DNA from: an uncultured Collinsella sp.
GTDB taxonomy: Bacteria > Actinomycetota > Coriobacteriia > Coriobacteriales > Coriobacteriaceae
Assembly: GCA_900549535.1 (NCBI GenBank)
Contig: UROR01000012.1
Span: 1 to 26,430 of the forward strand
Direction: 5' to 3'
DNA length: 26,430 nucleotides
The position numbers were made by a program, and so were the translations under genes. Of the stretch, positions 15,381 through 23,260 are shown one piece after another (position 1 is the first letter of the stretch; each line of letters begins with the position of its first letter). The notes under the pieces were generated by a model, which was not told where the DNA came from, searched no databases, and saw only the letters and a list, made by a program, of their open reading frames with translations.

Positions 15381-16631
15381 TTACGCCGCCGCCTGAGCCA
15401 TGCGGGACAGACGGACCAGCAGCACAAAGCCAACAACCAGCAGAACGCCAATAGAAAGGACGCCCAGCGACGGGTTGCCGGTCAGGGAGGTGACGACCGA
15501 CACCAGGAAGGTGCCCATAACGCTTGCGTAACGGCCAAAGATATCGAAGAAGCCGTAGTACTCGTTGGACTTTTCCTTGGGGATGATGCGGCCAAAATAG
15601 CTGCGGCTGAGCGCCTGCACGCCACCCTGGAACAAGCCGACCAAAATGGCGAGCACCCAGAACTCAAAGGCGGTCTTTAAGAAAAACGCGGCAAAGAGCA
15701 CGATGCCCATATAGGCGGCGACGGCCACCAAGATCATATTGAGTGTGCCCACGCGACCGGCGAGCTTGCCGTAGATGATGGCGGACGGGAAGGCCACAAA
15801 CTGCGTAACGAGCAGCGCCAGCACCAGCTGGGTCGAATCGATGCCAAGAGCCGATCCGTAGCTGGTTGCCATGGAAATAACCGTGTGCACACCGTCGATG
15901 TAGAAGAAGAACGCGATCATGTAGACCAGCACGGTCTTGTTGTGGGCGATCTCGCGCATGGTGTGTCCGACCTCGGAGAACACGCCGCCCACGATGTGGC
16001 CGATGGTGTCCTGGGGACCGCGCTCGCGACCGTACTTTTGCTTATAGGTGCGAATGAGCGGCAGGGTAAAGATGAGCCACCAGGCACCGGTGATGACAAA
16101 CGACAGACGCGTTGCCAGCATGGTGGGGACGCCAAGAGCGGGGCCACCCATGATAAGCGCCAGGCAGATGATGAACGGCACGGTGGAACCGATGTAGCCC
16201 CAGGCATAGCCCGAACTGGACACGGCATCCATGCGCTCGTCGGTGGTAATGTCGGGCAGCATAGCGTCGTAGAACGTCATAGAAGAGTTAAGGCCGATGG
16301 TGCACAACACGTACACGGTCAAAAATGCCGTGGCGGACATGGGGATAGCCTGCGCCAGGCAAAGAACCAGGCCCGTGAGGAAGAAGCCCAAGAAGAACTT
16401 GATCTTGTTGCCGGCATAGTCGGCAAGCGCGCCCAGGATGGGCATGAGCATGGCAATGACCAGCGAGGCGATCGTCTGCGCGTTGCCCCAGGCGATCACG
16501 AGGTCGGCCGAGGAAGCGCCGGTATTGATTGCATTGAAGTAGATGGGCACCACCGAGGTATTGAGCAGCACGAGGGCCGAGTTGCCCACATCGTACATAA
16601 CCCAGTTACGCTCGAGCTTGGTGTATTTCAT
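15381..16631 (-). CDS. UMF1-type MFS transporter
   Basis: A 416-residue transporter with about eleven to twelve hydrophobic segments. The N-terminal pattern ERNWVMYDVGNSA and the conserved GALADYAGNKIKFFL, LPDITTDERMDAVSSSGYAWGYIGS and QALSRSYFGRIIPKEKSNEYYGFFDIFGR blocks match the UMF1/Atg22-like group of the major facilitator superfamily. Substrates of bacterial members are largely unknown. Length is normal. The start at 16631 has AAGGGG eight bases upstream. It follows the phospholipase C-like gene by 101 bases with no terminator seen, so they may be co-transcribed. Confidence 0.93.
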   Translation of the reverse strand: MKYTKLERNWVMYDVGNSALVLLNTSVVPIYFNAINTGASSADLVIAWGNAQTIASLVIAMLMPILGALADYAGNKIKFFLGFFLTGLVLCLAQAIPMSATAFLTVYVLCTIGLNSSMTFYDAMLPDITTDERMDAVSSSGYAWGYIGSTVPFIICLALIMGGPALGVPTMLATRLSFVITGAWWLIFTLPLIRTYKQKYGRERGPQDTIGHIVGGVFSEVGHTMREIAHNKTVLVYMIAFFFYIDGVHTVISMATSYGSALGIDSTQLVLALLVTQFVAFPSAIIYGKLAGRVGTLNMILVAVAAYMGIVLFAAFFLKTAFEFWVLAILVGLFQGGVQALSRSYFGRIIPKEKSNEYYGFFDIFGRYASVMGTFLVSVVTSLTGNPSLGVLSIGVLLVVGFVLLVRLSRMAQAAA

Positions 16632-16732
16632 GGACAGGGCCCCTTCGTATTCGCCCGATATGCAGTTAGTTCATCGTACCCCAATTGTCCAGAGGCGCCG
16701 GTAAGGATTCGGCAAAGGGGCACGCACGGGCC

Positions 16733-17677
16733 CTATTCCTCGCGGTCGAACTCCTCATCGGCATTGAGCGCGCGACCGCTGTAGTTGACGTGACTGGTCA
16801 CGGCATCCATGTCACCGGTCTCGATAAAGCGGGCGACCGTGCACTCGTAATCGACCAGCGCGCGGTCAAAGACCTCGGGGAAGCTCTCGGTCGAGACTTC
16901 ATCAGTAAAGGGGTTCTTCCATGCCAAGTGGCCCAGGTTGCCGGTACGCTCGGGCAGCTCGGTCGTCACGCGGTGCGCAAGGCCGTCGAGCAGCGAATAA
17001 TCGTGCACCAAGCCCTCGAGCAGGGCAATCGCGCGCGTCTTGGCCGAACCGGCCGGCTCGATAGTGCGGTAAAGCAGCTGCATGTCGGCTACGGCACCGG
17101 CGTACTCCCCCGCCGGGATGTCGATACCGTACACGCGCCCGGCGACGTAGCTCATCAGCACGCCGGCAACGCGATTGATGCGGTCGGTAGTGACGATCTC
17201 GCCCGCCGGCGGATAATCCTCGACCGTTGCCCCATCGCGCTTGAGCTGCAGCATCAGCACGTCCAAGTCGCTTTCGAGCACGGCGTGAACTTGACTGCCC
17301 GAAGCCTCGAGCTCGGGGTCGGACTTAACAATGCCAAACTGCTGCTCGTAGACAAAGGGATGGGCATTGCGGTCGAGCACATAGTGCGACAGCAGGCCCA
17401 GCGCAAACGCGCGACCCAGATTGGCATCGCGCGGCTGCAGGTGCGACACGCCGTCGCGCAGGCACGAGAACTGGCGCGACATGCGCGAGCGGTGCATGAC
17501 CTGAGCAAGCGACGTACAGTCGGAAATGCGCGGCGTGAGCATGTGGAAGAAAAACGGGTCGGGACCCTGGTTTCCCAGGATAAAGGCGATGCGCTCCTCG
17601 TCGGACGTAATAACGCCCTGAGGCAGGCGCTCAATGCTTTCCTCGCCAAACAGATGATGGGTGATAAGCGCGGGCAT
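16733..17677 (-). CDS. Zinc-dependent phospholipase C-like protein
   Basis: A 314-residue protein resembling the Zn-dependent phospholipase C (PLC/P1 nuclease) fold. It shows an N-terminal PALITHHLFGEE with paired His, GNQGPDPFFF, and an internal FALGLLSHYVLDRNAHPFVYEQ helix carrying the His/Asp metal ligands. There is no signal peptide, unlike secreted clostridial enzymes. A cytoplasmic role or a non-toxin hydrolase is therefore more likely, and the substrate is unknown. The start at 17677 has AAAGGA upstream. The C-terminus is acidic (NADEEFDREE). It lies downstream of the second two-component system and upstream of the UMF1 transporter. Confidence 0.88.
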   Translation of the reverse strand: MPALITHHLFGEESIERLPQGVITSDEERIAFILGNQGPDPFFFHMLTPRISDCTSLAQVMHRSRMSRQFSCLRDGVSHLQPRDANLGRAFALGLLSHYVLDRNAHPFVYEQQFGIVKSDPELEASGSQVHAVLESDLDVLMLQLKRDGATVEDYPPAGEIVTTDRINRVAGVLMSYVAGRVYGIDIPAGEYAGAVADMQLLYRTIEPAGSAKTRAIALLEGLVHDYSLLDGLAHRVTTELPERTGNLGHLAWKNPFTDEVSTESFPEVFDRALVDYECTVARFIETGDMDAVTSHVNYSGRALNADEEFDREE

Positions 17678-17709
17678 AATGATCCTTTCGATTTCATTCG
17701 ATGCAATCC

Positions 17710-17736
17710 ATTATGCCCACCGCACAGTCATGCCAA
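17710..17736 (-). promoter_or_regulatory. Possible promoter of the phospholipase-like/transporter pair
   Basis: Minus strand TTGGCA (17736-17731), 15-base spacer, CATAAT (17715-17710), about 33 bases before the start codon. The spacer is short, so this is tentative. Confidence 0.35.
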
Positions 17737-17768
17737 ACCTGCAACGGCAAACGATGGCGCACCGACCC

Positions 17769-18503
17769 TTACGCAAGCCCCAAGTGCGACTTGACCTCGG
17801 CGGCGCGACGGCGAGACACGGGCACCGTCGAGCTCACGCGGTCGAGCCGAAGCTCCATCAGACCCGTGGAGCCGATCTCGACATTGTGCACGTCTTCCAA
17901 ATTGACCAGATAGCTGCGATGGACGCGGATAAAGCCCTCGGAGCCCAAGCGACGCTCGAGCGAGGAAATCGACTCATTGATCAGATACGTCCCCTCAGCG
18001 CAGACCGCATTGCAAAAGTCGGCGCGCGCCTCAAAGTAGCAGACGTCCGAAACGGGGATGAACACCTTTTTACCTCCGCGGTCCACCGTCAGGCGAAGGG
18101 GCTGGCGCGGGGCATGGACAACACGGCGGACGCCCAAAGCGGTTTCGATCTTGTCGAGCGCCTTTGACAGGCGCGCATCCTCGACCGGTTTGACGACATA
18201 GTCGACGGCGTCGAGGTTATACGCGTCGGCCGCATACTCGGCAAACGCCGTCACAAACACCACCACCGGCGGGGTCTTTAGATTTTGCAGGGTCTCGGCA
18301 AGCTCAATTCCCGAGCGCCCGGGCATCGTGATGTCCAAAAACAGCACGTCGGGCTTGTTCGACAGGATCGACTCCACAGCCTCGGTGACATTGCCCGCCT
18401 CGGCAATATTGCCCACACGCGCATCCTTTTCCAACAGATAGCGTAGTTCGGCCCTAATAGGAGGCTCGTCATCAACCACCAAGATGTTCCAGCCCTCGGA
18501 CAT
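17769..18503 (-). CDS. LytTR-family response regulator, module 2
   Basis: A 244-residue regulator. The receiver domain has Asp11/Asp12, phosphoacceptor Asp57 (FLDITMPG), Thr85 and Lys105. A LytTR DNA-binding domain (about 140-244) includes FIRVHRSYLVNL and ends VPVSRRRAAEVKSHLGLA, close to the end of the first regulator (VPVSRRRVVPLKKALSL). It is clearly a paralogue of the regulator at 11882-12598. The start at 18503 has GAGAGGAAG upstream. It follows its kinase by 33 bases, so the two form an operon. Confidence 0.94.
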   Translation of the reverse strand: MSEGWNILVVDDEPPIRAELRYLLEKDARVGNIAEAGNVTEAVESILSNKPDVLFLDITMPGRSGIELAETLQNLKTPPVVVFVTAFAEYAADAYNLDAVDYVVKPVEDARLSKALDKIETALGVRRVVHAPRQPLRLTVDRGGKKVFIPVSDVCYFEARADFCNAVCAEGTYLINESISSLERRLGSEGFIRVHRSYLVNLEDVHNVEIGSTGLMELRLDRVSSTVPVSRRRAAEVKSHLGLA

Positions 18504-18536
18504 ATGCGCTTCCTCTCTTCTCAATACATTCGCGTG

Positions 18537-19928
18537 CTACACCGTCAACGGCGTCGGCTCATGCGGCTCGCCGTTCAGCTCAACGATGACCTGCGTCCCC
18601 ACGCCCTCCTGGGACTTCACGCGCATGCCAGAGTCTTCTCCGTAAAAGAAATGGATGCGCTGAAGCACGTTGAAGAGCGCCAGACCGCACCCTCGCTTGA
18701 TGGAACCGTCGGCGGTAATGCTCTCGGGCTCCTCTCGGCGATGCTGCTCAAACAGGTGCGCGCAGACTTCTTCGCTCATACCGATGCCGTCGTCTTCGAC
18801 GATGATCTCCAAACCGTCATCGGTCTCGAAAGCCCTAACGTGAATAGAAAGCGGCTCGGTCTCGCGCTGCGCGTGCTTGATGCAGTTTTCGAGCAACGGC
18901 TGCAAGATAAACGGCGGTACCAGGCTGTCGCGCACCTCAAAGTCGATGTCGACCGAAACGCGCAGACGGCCGTCGCCATAACGAGCCTGCATAAGATTGA
19001 TATAGCGAGTGCCCTGTTCCACCTCGTGCTCGAGCGTGGTGAGCGTATCGGAATCAGAAAGCGTCTGACGATAGTAGTTGGAAAAGTCGATCAGCAGCGA
19101 TCGCGCCTTGTCGGGCTCGGTTCGAACGAGCGACACGATCGTGCTAATGGTATTGAATAGAAAATGCGGGTCGACCTGCGACTGCAGGGCGCGAAGCTCA
19201 ACGCGGGCCGTGAGCTCGTCCTGGCGCTCGAGCTCAAAGCTGGCGAGTTGCGTGGAAATGAGGTCGGCAAAACCCGAGGCAAGGGCCGTCTGGCGCATAT
19301 CAATGCTGCTCAGGCGGGGGTAATACAGCTCGAGCGTGCCCACGCAATGCCCGCGCACGGTAAGCGGAGCGACAATGCCGGCGCGCAGACGGGGAAAATA
19401 ACCGCCCGTCTCATTGGATGTGTCACGCGAAAACACGCTCTGCTCGCCCGTCTCAATCACACTGAGCGTGGTCTTGAGCACGACCGGGGTGCCGGCGGGG
19501 CACTTTGCCGAGTCCTCGCCCCAGCTTGCCAACACCTGTTTGCCATCGGTAAAGCAGATGGCAGAGGCGATGGTCTCGGACAGGATAATTTTAGAGGCGC
19601 CCAGGGCCGCTTCGGGCGTAAGGCCGCGCGACGTGTAGGCGAATATTTTTGATGCGATGGCGAGCGTACGGTCGGTTGCGCTCGATGTGAGGTCGTCGGG
19701 GACCACAAAGACATACGAGAAAAAGAAGCACAGCATGACCATGCCGGCAATAACGACAACGCCCGGAACGGGATTGGGGTTATCGGTTAAATCCCAGATA
19801 AGCAGCAGGATAAGCGCCGGAACGACAACGCCGAGCAGGATGGCCTGGACCACATGCTGGGCCGTACGAAAGACCTTGGTAGAGTTGTAGCTCTTGCCCA
19901 GAATCAGCCTGTTTAAATCCACCGTCAT
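18537..19928 (-). CDS. LytS-type sensor histidine kinase with GAF-like domain, module 2
   Basis: A 463-residue kinase with two membrane helices (about 27-46 and 55-76) and a GAF-like domain (about 85-225). The His_kinase domain has phosphoacceptor His255 in QSQVDPHFLFNT. The HATPase_c domain has Asn348 (LLENCIKHA), EDDGIGM and a CGLALFNV lid. Domain order is the same as in the kinase at 12671-14014. The ATG at 19928 directly abuts AAAAGGGG, leaving no spacer. A GTG two codons downstream (19922) has a normal six-base spacing and may be the true start, giving 461 residues. The upstream amidohydrolase terminator lies 28 bases away, so the promoter must be short or overlap it. Confidence 0.94.
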   Translation of the reverse strand: MTVDLNRLILGKSYNSTKVFRTAQHVVQAILLGVVVPALILLLIWDLTDNPNPVPGVVVIAGMVMLCFFFSYVFVVPDDLTSSATDRTLAIASKIFAYTSRGLTPEAALGASKIILSETIASAICFTDGKQVLASWGEDSAKCPAGTPVVLKTTLSVIETGEQSVFSRDTSNETGGYFPRLRAGIVAPLTVRGHCVGTLELYYPRLSSIDMRQTALASGFADLISTQLASFELERQDELTARVELRALQSQVDPHFLFNTISTIVSLVRTEPDKARSLLIDFSNYYRQTLSDSDTLTTLEHEVEQGTRYINLMQARYGDGRLRVSVDIDFEVRDSLVPPFILQPLLENCIKHAQRETEPLSIHVRAFETDDGLEIIVEDDGIGMSEEVCAHLFEQHRREEPESITADGSIKRGCGLALFNVLQRIHFFYGEDSGMRVKSQEGVGTQVIVELNGEPHEPTPLTV

Positions 19929-19955
19929 CCCCTTTTATCTATCGCACCCATAGCA

Positions 19956-19981
19956 ATAAAGAGGGCCGCAAGCGACCCTCT
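19956..19981 (-). terminator. Terminator downstream of the amidohydrolase
   Basis: AGAGGG/CCCTCT stem with an inner CGC/GCG pair, followed on the minus strand by TTTATT. It lies about 60 bases past the amidohydrolase stop. Confidence 0.65.
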
Positions 19982-20039
19982 CCATTGCATTATGCAATCA
20001 AAAACTGTGTTTTACATCCAGCCATCGACAAACGGTATC

Positions 20040-21317
20040 TTAGGCGCTGTATTTGTTGGCCTCGCCAAAGGTGCCAGCCTCGACGATCCAGCCATCCTTC
20101 ATGATGACGTCCATGTTGTCGGTGTTGAGCACGTGGATGTCGGCGGCGACGGCACCGGTGACGACCAGCCGGGCGGCGCACTTGCCGGCCTCGATGGAAC
20201 CGGTCTCGTCCTCGATGTGGCACATCTTGGCACCGTTGAGGGTGGCGCAGGTGATGGTCTCGACCGGGGTGAAGCCGATCTTGTCGACGAACTCGTACAT
20301 CTCCTCGATGGAGCAGGTGCCGTACGGGGTGACGAAGGAGAAGGAGTCGGAGCCGATCGTCATGACAACGCCGCGCTTCTTGGCCTCGCGCAGGCAGTCG
20401 TAGTTGCGCTGCAGCTCCTTCTCGACCAGGGTGCCCTCGTACTTGTCGTGCAGCTCGGGGACGTAGACGGGCGGATAGGTGGCGTACCAGGTGGGCAGGA
20501 AGGCGATCGTCGGGGTGAAGAAGGTGCCCTGCTCGGCCATGAGGTCCATGGTGCGCTCATCGATATCAAAGCCGTGAATCAGCTGCTCGCAGCCAAAGCG
20601 AACGGAATCGTAGGCAGCGGCGTGGTTGTTGTAGCAGTGGCTCCACACGGGGATGCCGACCATCTTGGCCTCTTCGACCACGGCCTGAATCTCCTCGGAG
20701 CAGTAGTGCTGGTCGCGGCCGGAGTCCCAGCGCCAGATGCCGCCACCGGTAGCCCAGATCTTGATGGCATCGGGGTTCTCGCGCAGGCGACGACGGACGG
20801 CCTTGCGCAGATCCCAAGGACCGTCGACCTGATCGCCCCAGGGGTGCGATTCCTTGTTGAGCTCCTGGCTGCAGTGGTGAGAGTCGCCGTGGCCGGCAAC
20901 GCGGCAGAAGCCAAGGCCGGTGGCCAGAACGCGCGGGCCCTTGAAGACGCCCTTGTCGATGCAGTCACGGATCTGGATACCAAAGCGGCCGATCTCGCAG
21001 ACGGTGGTGAGGCCGTGGGTGAGGCAGTCGTAGGCCTGCTTGACGGCGACGGCCTGCTTCTCGAGGAGCGGTTGCATGACCCAGTCGGTGTCATCGTCGG
21101 TCAAGTTGCCCGAGAAGTGCAGGTGGGTGTCGATCAGGCCGGGAAGGACGGTCTTGCCGGCGGCGTCGATGACCTCAACGCCCTCGGGAAGGTCCTGCAT
21201 GGCGCCGGCGTACTCGATCATGCCGTTGTCGTCGACGAGAACGAGGGAGTTCTCGACCGGCTCGGCACCGGTACCGTCGATGAGCTTGCCGCCAACGATT
21301 GCATACTTAGTGGACAT
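20040..21317 (-). CDS. Metal-dependent amidohydrolase (imidazolonepropionase/prolidase-like)
   Basis: A 425-residue amidohydrolase-superfamily enzyme. The metal motif GLIDTHLH gives His65 and His67. Lys186 in IKIWATGG is the probable carboxylated bridging lysine. His227 (WSHC), His248 (LIHGFDID) and Asp324 (IGSDS) complete a binuclear centre. Relatives hydrolyse N-acyl amino acids, Xaa-Arg/Xaa-Pro dipeptides or cyclic amides; the exact substrate cannot be told here. It has no signal peptide, so it is cytoplasmic. The start at 21317 has AAGGAGG upstream. It lies 131 bases downstream of an APC permease with no terminator T-tract between, which suggests that the permease brings in its substrate. 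Confidence 0.92.
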   Translation of the reverse strand: MSTKYAIVGGKLIDGTGAEPVENSLVLVDDNGMIEYAGAMQDLPEGVEVIDAAGKTVLPGLIDTHLHFSGNLTDDDTDWVMQPLLEKQAVAVKQAYDCLTHGLTTVCEIGRFGIQIRDCIDKGVFKGPRVLATGLGFCRVAGHGDSHHCSQELNKESHPWGDQVDGPWDLRKAVRRRLRENPDAIKIWATGGGIWRWDSGRDQHYCSEEIQAVVEEAKMVGIPVWSHCYNNHAAAYDSVRFGCEQLIHGFDIDERTMDLMAEQGTFFTPTIAFLPTWYATYPPVYVPELHDKYEGTLVEKELQRNYDCLREAKKRGVVMTIGSDSFSFVTPYGTCSIEEMYEFVDKIGFTPVETITCATLNGAKMCHIEDETGSIEAGKCAARLVVTGAVAADIHVLNTDNMDVIMKDGWIVEAGTFGEANKYSA

Positions 21318-21390
21318 GGTTCCTCCTTATGGATCCATATAGTGGGCGAGGCCGTGTTGGGTTAAGGCCTCACAAAGCTACCCAAGTGGC

Positions 21391-21430
21391 GCCGGGTTCG
21401 GTGCGCGGAAGAGAGGGTCCCGCGCACCTG
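21391..21430. repeat. Intercistronic hairpin between permease and amidohydrolase
   Basis: GGTGCGCGG and CCGCGCACC form a 9-bp stem around about ten bases, with no T-tract on either strand. It may stabilise or process the mRNA between the two genes. Confidence 0.5.
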
Positions 21431-21448
21431 ATCCGCCCCGGCTCGGCG

Positions 21449-22900
21449 TTACTTTTTGCGGGAATTGGTGAAGGCCATGAGAGCCAGGCCGACGGCCAGC
21501 CAGCCGATCACGATGCTCCACTCCACCATGTTGAGGGAGGCGGGAGAGAACGGAATCACGAGCAGGCCGATGATGATGGCGCAGGCAGCGATGGCGAGGC
21601 CGATGCCAAACTTGCCGCCGGGCACCTCGTAGGGACGAGGCAGGTCGGGCTCGGTGAAGCGCATGCGCAGGCAAGCGAGGGCGACCATGCCACAGGAGAA
21701 GATGAAGGCGAGAGCCGACACGTTGGTCAGAGGGATGAGCATGTTCTTGCCCAGGAACGGACCGACGACGGTGATGACGCCCAGAACGACGCAGGCAAGC
21801 TTGGGAGCGCCGGACTTGGGGTCGACCTCGGCGAACTGCTCGGGCAGCTGGCCCTTGCGGCCCATGGCGAGCATGATGCGGCTCGTGGCGCCGTAGAAGG
21901 AGTTCATCGGGCCCATGGGTCCAAGCGTGGCGATGACGAGCATGGCCAGGTACAGAAGCATGTTGATGCCCTTGAGGCAGGCGAGCGCGGGAACCGGGCT
22001 CTTAACAAACTCATGCCAGTCGAGGATGGTGCCGAACGAGTAGATGCAGACCATGTAGAAGCCGCCGGCGGCCAGCAGGGCCAGGGAGATGATCTTGCCG
22101 AACTTGTTCCAGTTGAGGCCCTCGGCTGCTTCCTCAGCCTGCTGAGGAATGGTGTCGAAGCCGGCGTAGAAGAACGGGGTCAGAACCAGGACCGACACGA
22201 TGCCGGCAAACAGGCTGGTGCTCTCGGTAGCGGCCTTGCCGCCGCCAGCGCCGGTGACCTGGGAGAACACGGGCATGGCGTTGTCCGGCGAGCCGGTGAA
22301 CAGCGAGACGCCCATGGCGAGCAGCATGCCGCAGAGCAGGGCCTTGGTCAGGAAGGCCTGGAGCTTGGCGGCCGAGCTGGCACCGCGGAAGTTGAGGAAG
22401 ATGACGTAGACTGCAAAGCCGAGCGCGATCAGCGTCGGGAACAGGTAAACGTCGGCCCCCAGGATGGTGTAGAGCTTGACGGCGCGCAGCCACTCAAGGC
22501 CGGGCAGGCTGCCGAACATCTCGGACACGAGGGTCGAAATGGCGATGGCCTCCCACGGGCACAGGATGCCGTTGCCCAGGGCCAAAAGCCATCCGGTGAT
22601 GTAGCTCAGCGTACGGCCAAAGCTACGATCGACATACTCGACGATGCCGCCCGAGATGGGGATAGCAGCTGTGAGCTCACCGAAAACAGCTCCGACGGGC
22701 ACGAGGAAGATTGCACCCAAGAGGAATGCGATCATAGCGGGAACGGGACCGCCGCCCACGACCATCCAGTCGCCGACCTGCAGAACCCAACCGGTGCCGA
22801 TGATGGCACCGAAACCGATGGTGAAGAAGTTCCAGAGCGAAAGCGTTTTCTTCATGCCACCGTCACCCTCGACTGCAACTTCTGCGTTCTTGTCCGCCAT
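21449..22900 (-). CDS. APC-superfamily amino acid/amine permease
   Basis: A 483-residue transporter with about twelve hydrophobic segments. The N-terminal SLWNFFTIGFGAIIGTGW matches the APC-family TM1 substrate-binding glycine motif. FGELTAAIPISGG and the later PMNSFYGATSRIMLAMGRKGQLP loop are also typical. It probably takes up an amino acid, amine or small peptide by proton or cation coupling. The start at 22900 (MADKNAE) has AAGGAGGGG upstream; the frame also runs 13 codons further upstream through a hairpin and is rejected. It is the first gene of a likely two-gene unit with the amidohydrolase. Confidence 0.93.
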   Translation of the reverse strand: MADKNAEVAVEGDGGMKKTLSLWNFFTIGFGAIIGTGWVLQVGDWMVVGGGPVPAMIAFLLGAIFLVPVGAVFGELTAAIPISGGIVEYVDRSFGRTLSYITGWLLALGNGILCPWEAIAISTLVSEMFGSLPGLEWLRAVKLYTILGADVYLFPTLIALGFAVYVIFLNFRGASSAAKLQAFLTKALLCGMLLAMGVSLFTGSPDNAMPVFSQVTGAGGGKAATESTSLFAGIVSVLVLTPFFYAGFDTIPQQAEEAAEGLNWNKFGKIISLALLAAGGFYMVCIYSFGTILDWHEFVKSPVPALACLKGINMLLYLAMLVIATLGPMGPMNSFYGATSRIMLAMGRKGQLPEQFAEVDPKSGAPKLACVVLGVITVVGPFLGKNMLIPLTNVSALAFIFSCGMVALACLRMRFTEPDLPRPYEVPGGKFGIGLAIAACAIIIGLLVIPFSPASLNMVEWSIVIGWLAVGLALMAFTNSRKK

Positions 22901-23260
22901 TGTTCCCCTCCTTTCCTTTTTGACGCCCTTTGGCGTCACCCCTTGCGCGGTCCGTTTTGCCGCGCGCTTTTATTCCATGGCTTTAAGATACGGCCTTGGC
23001 GCAGCAGCTCCGCTTGTAGCTCGACCGAAGGCAGAACTGCAAAACGAGCGGCGCCGTTTTTGGGACGAACGGCACGGTTTGACGCTCATTGTTGCCGCCC
23101 GTCCGACGGGCGTACGCTCATCGGACGCATATAGAGATGTTTTTGAGGCCGTGTGTTTTGCGCCTTTCGTACCGTTTACCGAGCTTTTGACGCGCAGACC
23201 CATTTGTTGCACATCTTTTTTGTAGGATGGACAGGTTATACATGAGACAAGGCGGTACGA
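22901..23260. other. Divergent intergenic region between permease and C39-like peptidase
   Basis: 360 bases without a gene. It contains an 18-base hairpin TGACGCC-CTTT-GGCGTCA (22921-22938) in the permease leader. A near-perfect 17-base palindrome CGCCCGTC-C-GACGGGCG (23096-23112) overlaps a second dyad CGTCCGA...TCGGACG (23100-23127). A possible plus-strand -35 box, TTGACG, is at 23187-23192, but no good -10 follows it. Confidence 0.55.

Noticed and set aside
19992..21365. 457-codon plus-strand frame opposite the amidohydrolase
   Set aside because: Val/Asp/Gly/Leu repeats typical of an antisense frame; the amidohydrolase metal motifs are on the other strand.
21329..23134. 601-codon plus-strand frame opposite the permease
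   Set aside because: It is antisense to a clear APC permease, with His/Asp/Glu/Gly-rich composition caused by third-position G+C bias. No ribosome site or domain.
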